Assembly (NCBI RefSeq): GCF_000332335.1
Contig: NZ_KB235949.1
Span: 487,202-551,201, forward strand
DNA length: 64,000 nucleotides
Origin: Kamptonema formosum PCC 10802
GTDB taxonomy: Bacteria; Cyanobacteriota; Cyanobacteriia; Cyanobacteriales; Oscillatoriaceae
Direction: 5' to 3'
Of the stretch, positions 17,637 to 26,689 are shown in pieces. The translations under genes were made by a program, and so were the position numbers. How positions within the stretch are numbered: position 1 is the first letter of the stretch; every line of letters starts with the position of its first letter. The notes beneath the pieces were generated by a model that did no database searches, had not been told where the DNA came from, and saw only the letters and a program-made list of their open reading frames with translations.

Positions 17637-18188
17637 TTCACCAACTGTCCCCCTCTCTGACGGCTGAGTGAGATATGGCTTCACTCATCTTGGCGCTACA
17701 GGCTAGGGGCTAGTTTACCGCTAAAGCCGGCGAAACTGCCGCTTTTTGAGATTAAGTCCGGTTAAGTCCTACAGCCCGAACCGCAATTCCTCTCTCCCCC
17801 ATCCCCCCATCCCCCCATCTTACAAGTGTAGGCACTTGGTGAGTGGCGGTGATGAAAGACCGACGCAGGTGGCTGCGGATAGCGCTGGCAATGTCTGGGT
17901 GACGGGATTTACCAAAGGCAATTTGGCTGGCAGCAGTGCCGGGGGAGAGGACGGCTTTGTCGCCCAGTATGACAGCAACGGCACCCTGCTGTGGGCGAAG
18001 CAGTTGGGGAGTGCCGGCGATCAAAGCTTTTCTGGCTTTTTCGTCGATAGCGCTGGCAATGTTTACGGGACAGGCTACACCACAGGCAATTTGTGGGGCA
18101 GCAATAACGGGAGTGCAAAAAAAGTATTCGCCGCTAAGTACGACAGCACCGCCACCCTGCTGTGGGTGAGGCAGTTCGATATTGATGG

Positions 18189-18351
18189 TATAGCAGCAGT
18201 CATATTGGTGAGAACAATAGAAGCTTCGGCAGCGGGGGAGCAAGGGAGGCCGGAATGTAGGTTTCCTAAATGCTTACTGCTATATAGACGTAGGGGAGGC
18301 GTCCGCCGAGCCAGAAGGTCTGATGTTCTAACCTAAGTGCATACTGCTATA
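18189..18351. mobile_element. Two abutting MITE-like elements inside the SBBP/RTX gene
   Basis: First unit 18189-18284 (96 bp) begins TATAGCAGCAGTCATATT and ends ATGCTTACTGCTATA. Second unit 18283-18351 (69 bp) begins TATAGACGTAGG and ends GTGCATACTGCTATA, sharing the central TATA. The 69-bp unit is matched in length and sequence by 20820-20888. Confidence 0.75.
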
Positions 18352-18795
18352 CCTTTTTTGCTCCAATTCTTTCGTTGAATGACTCGTCAATTAAATCCGC
18401 TTTCATCCCCAAACCATGACAGAAGATGCCGGCACAACCCTTCCCGGCGATACGGTTGGCGACACCCTGACAGAAGATGCTGGCACAACCTTTCCCGGCG
18501 ATACGGCTGGCGACACCCTGACAGCAGACAGGGATACTTCTACGCTTTCCGGCGATACTGGCAGCATACCAGAGGGTGCCGGCACAACCCCCCTTCGCTG
18601 ATCGCCCAGCAGCATACTGCCAAATCCAAACACACTCCTCAATGATGACAGTACAGGCGGCAAGACTATAACTGGAAATGCCGGTGACAATACCCTCACC
18701 GGCACCGGCGGCGCGGATCCCCTCCTGGGCAACGGTGGCAGCGACACCCTCAGTGGCGGAAACGGCAATGATTTGCTTTCCGGCAATATGGGCGC

Positions 18796-18908
18796 TATAG
18801 CAGCAGTCATATTGGTTAGGGCAGGTGAGACGCCTGCCCTACGTCGGAACCGGCTAGGATAGGCGATCATTCCGACGAGCGTGTCCGAACCTAAGTGAAT
18901 ATTGCTAG
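18796..18908. mobile_element. MITE-like element inside the RTX gene
   Basis: About 113 bp starting TATAGCAGCAGTCATATTGG and ending CCTAAGTGAATATTGCTAGA. It differs from the element at 38216-38329 at roughly eight positions, so both derive from a recent common source. The core contains the GGGCAGG...CCTGCCC palindrome. Confidence 0.8.
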
Positions 18909-19584
18909 AATTCCCTAGATGGAGGGGAAAGCGACGATACCCTGTGCGGGGGGAAAGACAGTGACACCCTGTTTGGCAGGAGTGGTTTTGATGTGCTATG
19001 GGGCAACCTCGGCAATGATAGTCTCAGTGGCGGCGAGGGCAATGACTTGCTCAATGGCACTCAGGGCGGGGATCTGCTTGATGGGGGAGAGGGCGGCGAT
19101 ACCCTCTGTGGTGGCAAAGACGCGGACACCGTGCTCGGCAGCAATGGGTTTGATATCCTCTTTGGCAACCTGGACAATGATAGCCTCAATGGCGCACAGG
19201 GCAATGACTTGCTCAATGGCAATCAGGGCGCTCATACCCTGGATGGGGGTGAGGGCAATGACACCCCGCACGGTGGCAACCCCAAATACAGTGACAGTAT
19301 CACCGGCAGCAATGGCGACGATGTCCTCTGCGGCGATTTCGGCAGCGACACCCTCACCGGCGGCACCGGCGGCACCGGCAGCGACACCTTTATCTTGACA
19401 AAAGGCAAAGGCAGGGATATAATTATCCAACTGAAAAACCCTATCTATAAGCCTTGGTTATAGAAAAAGAATTATTGTTCATATTTTTATATAAGTGAGG
19501 GATAGGGCATCACAAGCGGCTTTTCTTGGTGTATGCTAAGGAGTAATGAGTGCGGAAAACAAATCAGTCAAGGGTGTCTAAGGA

Positions 19585-20808
19585 ATGGCTGAACTTACCT
19601 ATAGCGAACTTTATCCCTTCTTCGATGAAGGGGATTATTTGGCCTTAAATCCTGATGTAAGGGAGGCAGTCCAGCGCGGCGATTTTGAGTCCGGACTCGC
19701 GCACTTAATACAATTTGGACAATTTGAGAATCGCGTTACCACCTTCACCGGCACGGCGGGAAATGACCTAATTCGCGGGTTTGGCGAAGCTCGATATTTT
19801 TACCCAACTTCTTACGAATTAGTCAGCGACGACCCTTACGATTACGCTGTAATCGGGACGGGGACGGGCGAAAGAGACACCCTTGTGGGTGCGGACGGTA
19901 CAGATCATTATGCGCTGGCAGCGTATACGTCTGCCTCAACTCCCACTGCCGTACAGTTTTATGTGGGTCAGGGGAACAGCGACTACGCTCTGATTACAAA
20001 TTTTGGATTTGCCGAAGATAGCCTTGAGCTAGCGGGGACGCCGGCGGACTACACGCAAGAGGTAACAAACGGAAATCTCTTGATTTATCAGAAAAGCTCC
20101 AGAGACTTAGTGGCCGTGCTGGAAGGGGTGACAGCGCCGCTGACTCAGGTCGATAGACCTTTGATTGGCGATCCCACAGGGGGCGGTACTTTCTATCTGG
20201 GCGCTGTTAATAATTTCTCTGAGAAGGATTACCTAGCATCAAATCCAGATGTCAGGGCGGCAGTGGATCGGGGCCTATTCAAGTATGGCTACGAACACTT
20301 TGTCCGTTATGGCCAATATGAAAATCGGGTTGCCACATTCGTTGGCACGACGGGGAATGACAGGATTGAGGGCTTTGGTCAGGCGCGATACCTGTACGCG
20401 ACTCCCTATGAAGTGATCAGTGCCGATCCTTACGATACCGCAGTCATCGGAACTGGGACAGGAGAAATTGACACTCTCATCGGTGCGAGTGGCCCTGACA
20501 ATTACTCTACCGCCGCTTACATCACTCCTTCAACGCCTAATGCGGTACAGCTATATTTGGGTCAGGGAAACAGCGACTACGCTCTGATCCGCAACTTCGA
20601 GCGGGGAGTCGATGTCATCGAGGTGGCCGGCACTATTAATGACTTCACGCAAGAAGTGAGTGGCAGCAATTTGGCTATCTACAGAAACGGTTCTACCAGG
20701 GACTTAGTGGCTGTGGTGGAAGGAGTTACAGCGCCGCTGACTCAGGTTCAGAGCGCCCTTTTTAGTCTAGGGGTTGCTGAGGGTACAGGTACGATTTTCC
20801 TCGGTTAA
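19585..20808 (+). CDS. Tandem-duplicated RTX-like secreted protein
   Basis: 407 residues made of two copies of a 200-residue unit (about 1-205 and 206-407). Each unit has an N-terminal helical motif (Y-LALNPDVREAV ... LIQFGQFENR; copy two YLASNPDVRAAV ... FVRYGQYENR), then GTAGNDLIRGFG, a Tyr-rich segment, GTGTGERDTLVGADGTDHY, GQGNSDYALI-NF and a closing VAVLEGVTAPLTQV. The NPDV...GxxE-R motif and GND repeats occur in cyanobacterial RTX-type extracellular proteins. No Sec signal is visible, consistent with type I secretion (inference). It lies directly after the broken RTX gene. Confidence 0.8.
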   Translation: MAELTYSELYPFFDEGDYLALNPDVREAVQRGDFESGLAHLIQFGQFENRVTTFTGTAGNDLIRGFGEARYFYPTSYELVSDDPYDYAVIGTGTGERDTLVGADGTDHYALAAYTSASTPTAVQFYVGQGNSDYALITNFGFAEDSLELAGTPADYTQEVTNGNLLIYQKSSRDLVAVLEGVTAPLTQVDRPLIGDPTGGGTFYLGAVNNFSEKDYLASNPDVRAAVDRGLFKYGYEHFVRYGQYENRVATFVGTTGNDRIEGFGQARYLYATPYEVISADPYDTAVIGTGTGEIDTLIGASGPDNYSTAAYITPSTPNAVQLYLGQGNSDYALIRNFERGVDVIEVAGTINDFTQEVSGSNLAIYRNGSTRDLVAVVEGVTAPLTQVQSALFSLGVAEGTGTIFLG

Positions 20809-20819
20809 GTGCGATTGGT

Positions 20820-20888
20820 TATAGACGTAGGTACGGCGTCCGCCGAGCCTCAAGGTCTAATGTCCTAATCTAAGTGGCTGCTGCTATA
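20820..20888. mobile_element. 69-bp MITE-like element
   Basis: TATAGACGTAGG to CTGCTGCTATA, same length as and clearly similar to 18283-18351. It lies 11 bp after the RTX-like gene. Confidence 0.7.
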
Positions 20889-21317
20889 AATGATTTGTGA
20901 AATCTCTGGGGGCGAAAAACCCGGAAGGGAGCGTGGCGGGACGCGCCCCTGGGCTCACCGGGTTTCTAGGCTCTCATAAGTCAAATAGAAACGCGCCAGC
21001 GCAGATTCCAATTGAGTGAGATGCAGATAAGGTGTTAGGCTTTTCTAGCAGTATTCACTTAGATTAGGACACAAAGGACAGGCGGGACGCCTGTCCTACG
21101 CCTTATATTCGTAGGAGAGGCGCAGGGCAGGCGTTCCCTTCAACCTCAAGCTCTAATGTCCTAGCCTTAGTGGCTAGCGCTATAACCTACTTTTCCATTG
21201 AAAGGAGGCAGAGCCTCCAGATTGCGCTCCCAGGCTCTGCCTGGGAACGAGAGATCCGCTATAGCTCACGCCTGACTCACTCGAATGTGTGCGCCTCACT
21301 CAGTGGCAAACTGCACA
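20889..21317. repeat. Intergenic repeat cluster
   Basis: No gene seen. Contents: an inverted pair around GAAACCCGG..CCGGGTTTC (about 20918-20972); a 140-bp MITE-like element at 21045-21184 containing the GGACAGGCG palindrome (21077-21097); and a GGAGGCAGAGCCTCC palindrome with CTCCCAGGC...GCCTGGGAACGAGA (21204-21252). Insertion here may have removed the 3' part of the caspase-STAND gene. Confidence 0.7.
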
Positions 21318-23303
21318 TTACTCTGGAGCGGCCACAAGCTCACCGGCACCGCCGCACAGCTGCAGGCACCGGTATTCCTGACGCCACTGGGCAAACCGCT
21401 CCCAGCCGTCCATCAAGGCCACACCGGCTAGCCCCACCCAGACTTCTCCGCTTGCGGACTGACCGGTCGCCAGCAGCCCTTCCGCAACCAGCCGGTCCAG
21501 AATCTCACTGAGGGCCAGCCTTTCACCGGCACCCTCACCGGCAATCGCCAGCAGCTTGGATTTGGGCTGGCGCTGGCGCACTTTGTGAATGCCCGCGCTT
21601 TCCCGCACCAGCTGCAAGAAGATTTGCTTGGCCCAATCTTGCTGCTGGGGCTGGAAGCTGCTGTACAGCTGTTCCGCGTGCCGGCTGAGCGCCGAGCTGA
21701 CGCCTCCCAGCTGCCGGTACTTGGCCAAGGTCAGCTGGCAGGTTTGCCGGTCGCGCTGGTGCCAGAGTTGGGTGAGGGCAAATTGCAGCTCCGACAAGCC
21801 GGCCTTCTGCTGGCTGACATCTTGCAAGATAGCTTCCAGCAAGCCGGTTTCCAGGGGGAAGCCACTCAGGGAAGCGGGGTCAGCGATCGCCTGCTGCAAA
21901 CCAACTCCAGCTAAAGTGGGGATGTAAACGGCGCGCTCTTGAATCAGCTCTGCCAGCAATGGATAGTCCAAGCAGGGTTGTAGAAAATCTGCCCGCAGGA
22001 GGATGACAGTGGCTAGCCGGCGCGAGGGAATTTGGGAAATCCGGGTTAAGAGTTCGATGAAGCGGTGCCGGTCTGCCGGTGGGGAGCAACCGGCAAACAC
22101 TTCTTCAAACTGGTCTGCGACGAGCAAGACGCGCTCCGATCCGGGCAGGAGTTGAATGACCGGCTGGAGGTCAGGCGCAGAGTCGATGAGCTCGTCAAGC
22201 TCTCGGGCGTGTTTTGCCGGCACTAGGGCGGCTAAGGCGCGCTTGAGCTCCGCCAGCGGCTCGCTTCCAGGCAAAATCGGGTTTAGGACTCGCCACCGGC
22301 TCGCTTCCAGCAAAGGAATCAAGCCGGCGCTGACTGCGGAAGACTTGCCACTGCCGGCAGCCCCGATGGCCAGCACAAAATTGCCCTCCTCCAGCTTTTG
22401 CCGCAGAGTCTGGATGACCGGCTTGCGCCCGAAGAAGAAGCGGGCGAAAGCCGGCTCAAAGGGCAGCAACCCCCGGTAAGGACAGGGAACGCCGGCTTTT
22501 GGCGGAGTCTGTTTGGGCGGATAGCTGACCAAAGTCAGGGAGTTGCCGGAACCCATCCAGATAGGGCGTTCGCTGTCACCCCGATTTCTGCGCAACTCTT
22601 TTTCCTCTGGTTTCCTGGAAATGAAAGCAAACAGCTCATCTACCCTAACTTGCCCATCGCTGCCGGCATTTGCTGGCAGGAGTCCTTCCAGCAGGGCTGT
22701 GGTGAAGGCGCTGTGCCCCCAGCCATATCGTCCGCCTTGATCAGCAAATTCAAAGCTGCGACAAGCTGCAATCAAATGGCAGTCTGGCTTGTAGGTAAAG
22801 GCAGACAGGATTTGCCTGATTGAATTGCTCTCTAAAAAATACTCCGCGTGGCAGCAATCGAGCAGGACCACCAAACTGTTGAGGTCAGCTTGAGAGATTA
22901 AGCAATTGAGACTGTCCAGGGCCACCCCGTTCTGCTGCCCGACAATCTGCTTGCCCTCCATGACGATCGTGCAGTCTGAAGCGGCTAGATACCCCTTCTG
23001 CTGCCCGAGCTCGTCTGTAATCGTAATGCCGTGCCCGCCAAAATAGATGAGTGCGTCACTCCCGGTGGCTTGCTTTTGCAGAAACTCTCGCAGTCCTTGC
23101 CCGAGCTGTCTGCCGGTCAGCCGCTCCTGCGCCACCTCATAGCAGTCCTTGTCGGGATTCCAGCGCTTGGGAAAGCGCTCGACTCTAAAGTCACCGTGCT
23201 TTTCCAGTCTCTGCGCCACCGCTTCGGCATCGCGGGTGGGCTTTATCAGACTGGGCAAACTGTCATAATCCGCAATCCCAACGACTAACGCATACCGCGT
23301 CAT
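21318..23303 (-). CDS. Caspase-like (peptidase C14) STAND ATPase, short form
   Basis: 661 residues. Residues 1-255 are a caspase/metacaspase domain with His91 (YFGGHGI) and Cys151 (LLDCCHAE). Residues about 274-650 are an nSTAND1 ATPase: linker CPYRGLLPFEPAFARFFFGR, Walker A GAAGSGKSS (314-322), VLLVADQFEEVF (Walker B region), LLRADF and the Leu-rich LSELQFALTQLW. In related proteins a WD40, TPR or other sensor follows; here the protein stops soon after WERFAQWRQEYRCLQ with a short unrelated tail next to repeats. It may be a truncated but still translated protease-ATPase. Such proteins are proposed to act in programmed cell death or antiviral signalling (family inference). Confidence 0.88.
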   Translation of the reverse strand: MTRYALVVGIADYDSLPSLIKPTRDAEAVAQRLEKHGDFRVERFPKRWNPDKDCYEVAQERLTGRQLGQGLREFLQKQATGSDALIYFGGHGITITDELGQQKGYLAASDCTIVMEGKQIVGQQNGVALDSLNCLISQADLNSLVVLLDCCHAEYFLESNSIRQILSAFTYKPDCHLIAACRSFEFADQGGRYGWGHSAFTTALLEGLLPANAGSDGQVRVDELFAFISRKPEEKELRRNRGDSERPIWMGSGNSLTLVSYPPKQTPPKAGVPCPYRGLLPFEPAFARFFFGRKPVIQTLRQKLEEGNFVLAIGAAGSGKSSAVSAGLIPLLEASRWRVLNPILPGSEPLAELKRALAALVPAKHARELDELIDSAPDLQPVIQLLPGSERVLLVADQFEEVFAGCSPPADRHRFIELLTRISQIPSRRLATVILLRADFLQPCLDYPLLAELIQERAVYIPTLAGVGLQQAIADPASLSGFPLETGLLEAILQDVSQQKAGLSELQFALTQLWHQRDRQTCQLTLAKYRQLGGVSSALSRHAEQLYSSFQPQQQDWAKQIFLQLVRESAGIHKVRQRQPKSKLLAIAGEGAGERLALSEILDRLVAEGLLATGQSASGEVWVGLAGVALMDGWERFAQWRQEYRCLQLCGGAGELVAAPE

Positions 23304-23445
23304 AGCTACCCCTCATTGGCTTTTCGTGGCAATAAGCGCGACAAAAGTTCCACTTTGCCGCCGCGCGAGGAACCCCAGGTGCATTTTAACGAGAGTTTCT
23401 CCCCTAATTGTAAACTTGTCTGAAGTAGAGTGTTCGGTTTTCACC

Positions 23446-24003
23446 ATGATCTCACGTCGCAGTTTCTTCAGCGTTCTAGTTGCCTGCGGTCTGGCATTCC
23501 TGACTTGGCTCAATTGCACCCCAGCCGCCACTGCCCTTGGAGGTCAGCTGCCTCCCCTGAATCAACCGGCACCCGCATTCACCCTGCCGACCAATACCGG
23601 GAAAGGCTTAATTTCACTTTCTGACTTTAAAGGGACATGGGTGGTTCTGTATTTTTATCCAAAAGACTTCACCTCTGGCTGCACCCTAGAAGCTCGCCGG
23701 TTTCAGCAAGATTTGCCAAAATATCTGGCCCGCAACGCTAAAATCCTAGGCGTCAGCGCTGACGATGTGGATTCCCACGCCGAATTCTGTGACTCCGAAG
23801 GTCTGAAATTCCCGCTGCTCGCGGATACGGATGGCAGCGTCAGCAAGGCTTATGGCTCTTGGCTGGGCTACCTCTCGATGCGCCATACGTTTATTATCGA
23901 CCCTAATGGCATCCTCCGCGAGAGGTTTCTGGGCGTAAGACCGGCGATTCACAGCGTCGAGGTTCTGGCTCGCCTCGACGAATTGCAGGCTTCTGCTTCA
24001 TAA
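23446..24003 (+). CDS. Peroxiredoxin, BCP/PrxQ type, exported
   Basis: 185 residues from ATG 23446; the 40-residue upstream extension lacks conservation features. An RRSFF motif and hydrophobic stretch (residues 4-22) suggest a Tat- or Sec-type signal. The thioredoxin-fold domain begins PAPAFTLPTNTGKG, with peroxidatic Cys79 in DFTSGCTLEARRF and a further Cys115 that could resolve it; the usual PrxQ Cys five residues after the first is absent (Arg there). It would reduce H2O2 or organic hydroperoxides in the periplasm or lumen. Divergent from the caspase-STAND gene, about 140 bp apart. Confidence 0.9.
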   Translation: MISRRSFFSVLVACGLAFLTWLNCTPAATALGGQLPPLNQPAPAFTLPTNTGKGLISLSDFKGTWVVLYFYPKDFTSGCTLEARRFQQDLPKYLARNAKILGVSADDVDSHAEFCDSEGLKFPLLADTDGSVSKAYGSWLGYLSMRHTFIIDPNGILRERFLGVRPAIHSVEVLARLDELQASAS

Positions 24004-24136
24004 TAGCCATCTAGAGATCGTTTGTCACGCTCGCACAGGGCACAGGGCGCGGGGCGCAGGTGATTGCTGCCGCCCCCGCCACAAGCCCCTCACCAGACTG
24101 CAATAGAAAGTATTAATTACACATTTACAATCCTAT

Positions 24137-24655
24137 ATGAATTTTGAACCTCAACCTAAGTCCGAGGCCACTCCAGAACGCCTTGAATTTGCCTTCCCAC
24201 CGGCTCGCGAATCTTTGGATCTGCTGCAGGATGCGGATCGGGCGCTCTCCGGGCTCGATGTCACCAGCGCTCCAGCCGTTTCGGGCGCGGACTTTGGCGC
24301 AGGGGAGACACCGGCGCTGGAGGAGTGCATCGCAGCCGAGACGCCGGCACTGCGAGAGCGGGTGCTGGCTTTTCTCTCGGAACTGGCCAAAATTGACCGG
24401 GGGGCAATCGGGGATGAGGAGCTACAGCCGGCTCGCATTCAAGTCGGCCTGACTTTTATCGGTTTCGGGGGGCTGGCGATGGTGCTGCTCCTAGTATATA
24501 TCGGCAGCCTGCACCCAGAACTGAGCTGGATGGAGCGGGTGAGGGAATATTGGTATCAGTATATTTGGTTTGTCTGCTTGGGGGTTGCCGGCATGATGAT
24601 GGTGGGGCGAGAGTCAATTCGCCCGCCGGTGCGCCGGCGTGACGAACAGGTTTAG
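24137..24655 (+). CDS. 172-aa protein with two C-terminal membrane segments
   Basis: Family not recognised. Residues 1-95 are acidic, Ala/Pro-rich and include two near-repeats (GETPALEE, AETPALRE), then a helix RVLAFLSELAKIDRG. Two hydrophobic segments lie at about 105-123 and 140-158, followed by a basic cytoplasmic tail (IRPPVRRRDEQV). It starts 133 bp after the peroxiredoxin gene on the same strand and may share its transcript. Heptamer (TTAGGGG-like) repeats begin immediately after the stop. Confidence 0.65.
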   Translation: MNFEPQPKSEATPERLEFAFPPARESLDLLQDADRALSGLDVTSAPAVSGADFGAGETPALEECIAAETPALRERVLAFLSELAKIDRGAIGDEELQPARIQVGLTFIGFGGLAMVLLLVYIGSLHPELSWMERVREYWYQYIWFVCLGVAGMMMVGRESIRPPVRRRDEQV

Positions 24656-24805
24656 GGGTTAGGGATTAGGGGTTAGGTTTTAGGTTTTAGGAGAAAAGTT
24701 GATAAACTGTTACGCTTTTAATATGCTTATTGTGGGAAGGAGGCAGAGCCGACCGAGGGGCGTTCCCAGGCGGTAGGGGCGGGTATCCGTGCCATTGGTG
24801 TCAAC

Positions 24806-25255
24806 TTAAGCTACTGCCGGATCTTGAGGTTGGATCTCACGCGCCCTGTCAAAAGCGGCCAAAGCGTCTTCCCAGCGCCCCATCCCGATGAGCGCCATCC
24901 CTTTCCCATTCCAGGCAGCGGCATTACGGGGTTCGCTTTTAATCGCCTGTTCGTGAGCCTCCAGCGCCTCTTCCGAGCGACCGAGCTGATACAAAACTTT
25001 GCCTTTGTTAATTAAGGTCTTTGGGTCATTTGGCTGTAATTGCAGTGCTTTATCATAGGGTGCTAGCGCCCCCTCATAGCGCTCCAGCAGGAACAGGGCA
25101 TTGCCATTTTTGTCACAGCTTTTTTCACAGCTGCAAGCCAGCTGTCTCTTGGTAAAAGAGCCGGCAATTGCCGGCACCATCTGGTTGATTTCTCTACCAG
25201 ATTTGGTGTCTCCTGTCAATAAAAATCTTACTGGGCATGGGGAATTGGGCATCAT
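24806..25255 (-). CDS. TPR protein fragment with repeat-derived N-terminus
   Basis: The C-terminal 100 residues contain about three TPR units (NGNALFLLERYEGALAPYDK, KGKVLYQLGRSEEALEAHEQ, KGMALIGMGRWEDALAAFDR). The N-terminal part is translated interspersed repeat (the MPNSPCP stretch is the heptamer repeat) plus a Cys-rich segment, CSCEKSCDKNG, where a TPR helix would be expected. The gene therefore looks 5'-truncated by repeat insertion. The chosen start at 25255 is tentative; the frame stays open to 25438 through a GGAGCCTGGGAACG repeat. Probably a remnant, possibly still translated. Confidence 0.5.
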   Translation of the reverse strand: MMPNSPCPVRFLLTGDTKSGREINQMVPAIAGSFTKRQLACSCEKSCDKNGNALFLLERYEGALAPYDKALQLQPNDPKTLINKGKVLYQLGRSEEALEAHEQAIKSEPRNAAAWNGKGMALIGMGRWEDALAAFDRAREIQPQDPAVA

Positions 25256-25300
25256 TGTCTGGGAACGAGAAAGTAGGGGGAGGCGGAGCCTCTGAATCCT

Positions 25301-25325
25301 CGTTCCCAGGCGGAGCCTGGGAACG
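25301..25325. repeat. CGTTCCCAGGC palindrome
   Basis: CGTTCCCAGGC, GGA and GCCTGGGAACG form an 11-bp perfect stem. Identical copies occur at 40421-40445 and 58293-58317, and several degenerate copies within 58370-58555 are read in frame in the TIGR03032-type gene. Confidence 0.85.
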
Positions 25326-25338
25326 AGAAAATCCAAAC

Positions 25339-26530
25339 TTACCGGCAGCCCGCCGGCTTGGGCTGGGAGCGCTGTGGGAGGGAGCAGGTGGAGTCGTAAG
25401 CGGTGAGAATTACCTCGCCTTTGCTGTTGAATGCCCATCCGCGAGCCGGCACAATGGGATTGGGAAATTGGGTGTGGGAAATTGGGGGGCGATCTGCTGC
25501 TTGAGAGCCGGTGCTCTGGAAGGGAGCAGGCTCGACTAAACCGGCGCGAACGGCGTCACTGCTGAGGGCGTCGTTGGGGCTGGGGGGCAAGCCGCCGGAG
25601 CCGGTGATGGTAAATTCGCTCCCCTCACCTCGCGTGCAGGGGTTTTGGGCAATCTGCTCTGCTGGATCGACGACTTCCACTTGGGGAACATCAGGACTGG
25701 AGAATTGAATATTGCCTTGAATTCTGAGTTGCCCACTGGCGTTTATTATACTGTCTGGAGACTGAAATAAGACTAAATTTTTTCCGGGTGGGGCGCGATT
25801 AAGATATTGCTCCCACCCTGAGGATCTTGGGTGTCAGTCAGGACTCCGATCTGCCGCAAAAGGACGATTGTTTCTGTGGCAATATTGATATTGCCTTTTG
25901 CCGCTCCAAAGATAGCCGTTGCGGATATAACTCCATCCCGCAACTGTATGTCTCTCGTTTGCAGTGTGATATCGCCGGGCATTCCTTGCTGTCCTCTGGA
26001 GGCTACGGAAACTCGCGCCCCATCTCCTACGCTTAACCGGCGGGCGTTTATCTGCAAATTGCCCCCATTGCCGGTGGCTGTTTCTTCGACTCGCGCCAGC
26101 AAGCCGCTGGGCTGAGTGCTGTCAGCAGAGCGCCCAATTAATTCGACTTCATCTGCGTTAACAGTTAGCTCTCCCGCACTGCCGGCTCCAAAGGTCGAAT
26201 TGACGACTTGCCCCCCATCGCGAGCAGTCAGCCGCGCTGTTTGAATGCTGACATTAGATGGGTTCCCCCCCGTGACGCGCGTTAGAATATTCTCAATACC
26301 GCTGGGATTTGTGAAATAGACTCCTCGCCCTTCCCCGATGTTGAATTCCCGAAAGCTGTGAAAAAGGTTCGCCCCTCTTGTCGCGCCGGCATCTATCCGG
26401 TGACTGGGAATGCCATTAATATTGATGTTGGGGGTGACGGCGGAATTTTATGCTCCGAGGGTGCTGTCGGGAACGAGCTGCGCTCTTGCCGGTGGCATCC
26501 CGAACGCACAGCACAAACTCCCCAGGGCGA
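25339..26530 (-). pseudogene. Filamentous-haemagglutinin-type exoprotein (TpsA), decayed
   Basis: Reading right to left: AQLVPDSTLGA, an in-frame TAA where the family has Glu, NSAVTPNININGIPSHRIDA, then [21 protein letters not shown] and IENILTRVTGGNPSN, the standard TPS-domain opening. The sequence then jumps to the late repeat region (VSIQTARLTARDGGQVVNST), so most of the TPS domain and the central repeats are deleted. A frameshift at an A-run near 25784 separates the last part (QVEVVDPAEQIAQNPC, GSEFTITGSGGLPP, GWAFNSKGEVILTAYD), which is the usual C-terminal domain of cyanobacterial haemagglutinin-like proteins. Three independent lesions establish a pseudogene. Confidence 0.85.
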
Positions 26531-26571
26531 GACTTCTCGCTCCCAGAACCCGCCTGGAAGCCAGGATCAAT

Positions 26572-26594
26572 AGCCCGCGCAGGCGGGCTTTGTT
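26572..26594. terminator. AGCCCGC/GCGGGCT hairpin
   Basis: AGCCCGC, a 4-nt loop and GCGGGCT followed by TTGTTT form a terminator-like hairpin on the plus strand, between the two TPS remnants. Confidence 0.45.
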
Positions 26595-26689
26595 TGTGCA
26601 GCCGCGATTTCCAATCGCCGGGAAACCACAGGGAACGCACCCTGCTAAAATGGATTGGAATTGATGGAAAAATAGAAACCCTTTTCTTG

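Larger units (their letters stand above)
17833..19463 (+). pseudogene. SBBP beta-propeller / RTX calcium-binding gene broken by MITE-like elements
   Basis: The first part encodes SBBP-type propeller repeats (DSAGNVWVTGFTKGNLAG, DSAGNVYGTGYTTGNL). Element insertions follow at 18189-18351. After that come two copies of an acidic Thr/Gly/Asp repeat (TEDAGTTLPGDTVGDTL), an in-frame stop near 18600, RTX nonapeptides (GGSDTLSGGNGNDLLSGN), a second element at 18796-18908, and about 17 further RTX units ([15 protein letters not shown]) to the stop at 19463. RTX repeats bind calcium and mark type I-secreted proteins. The two insertions and the stop make the locus non-functional as a whole, though the 3' RTX part is still an open frame. 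Confidence 0.8.
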
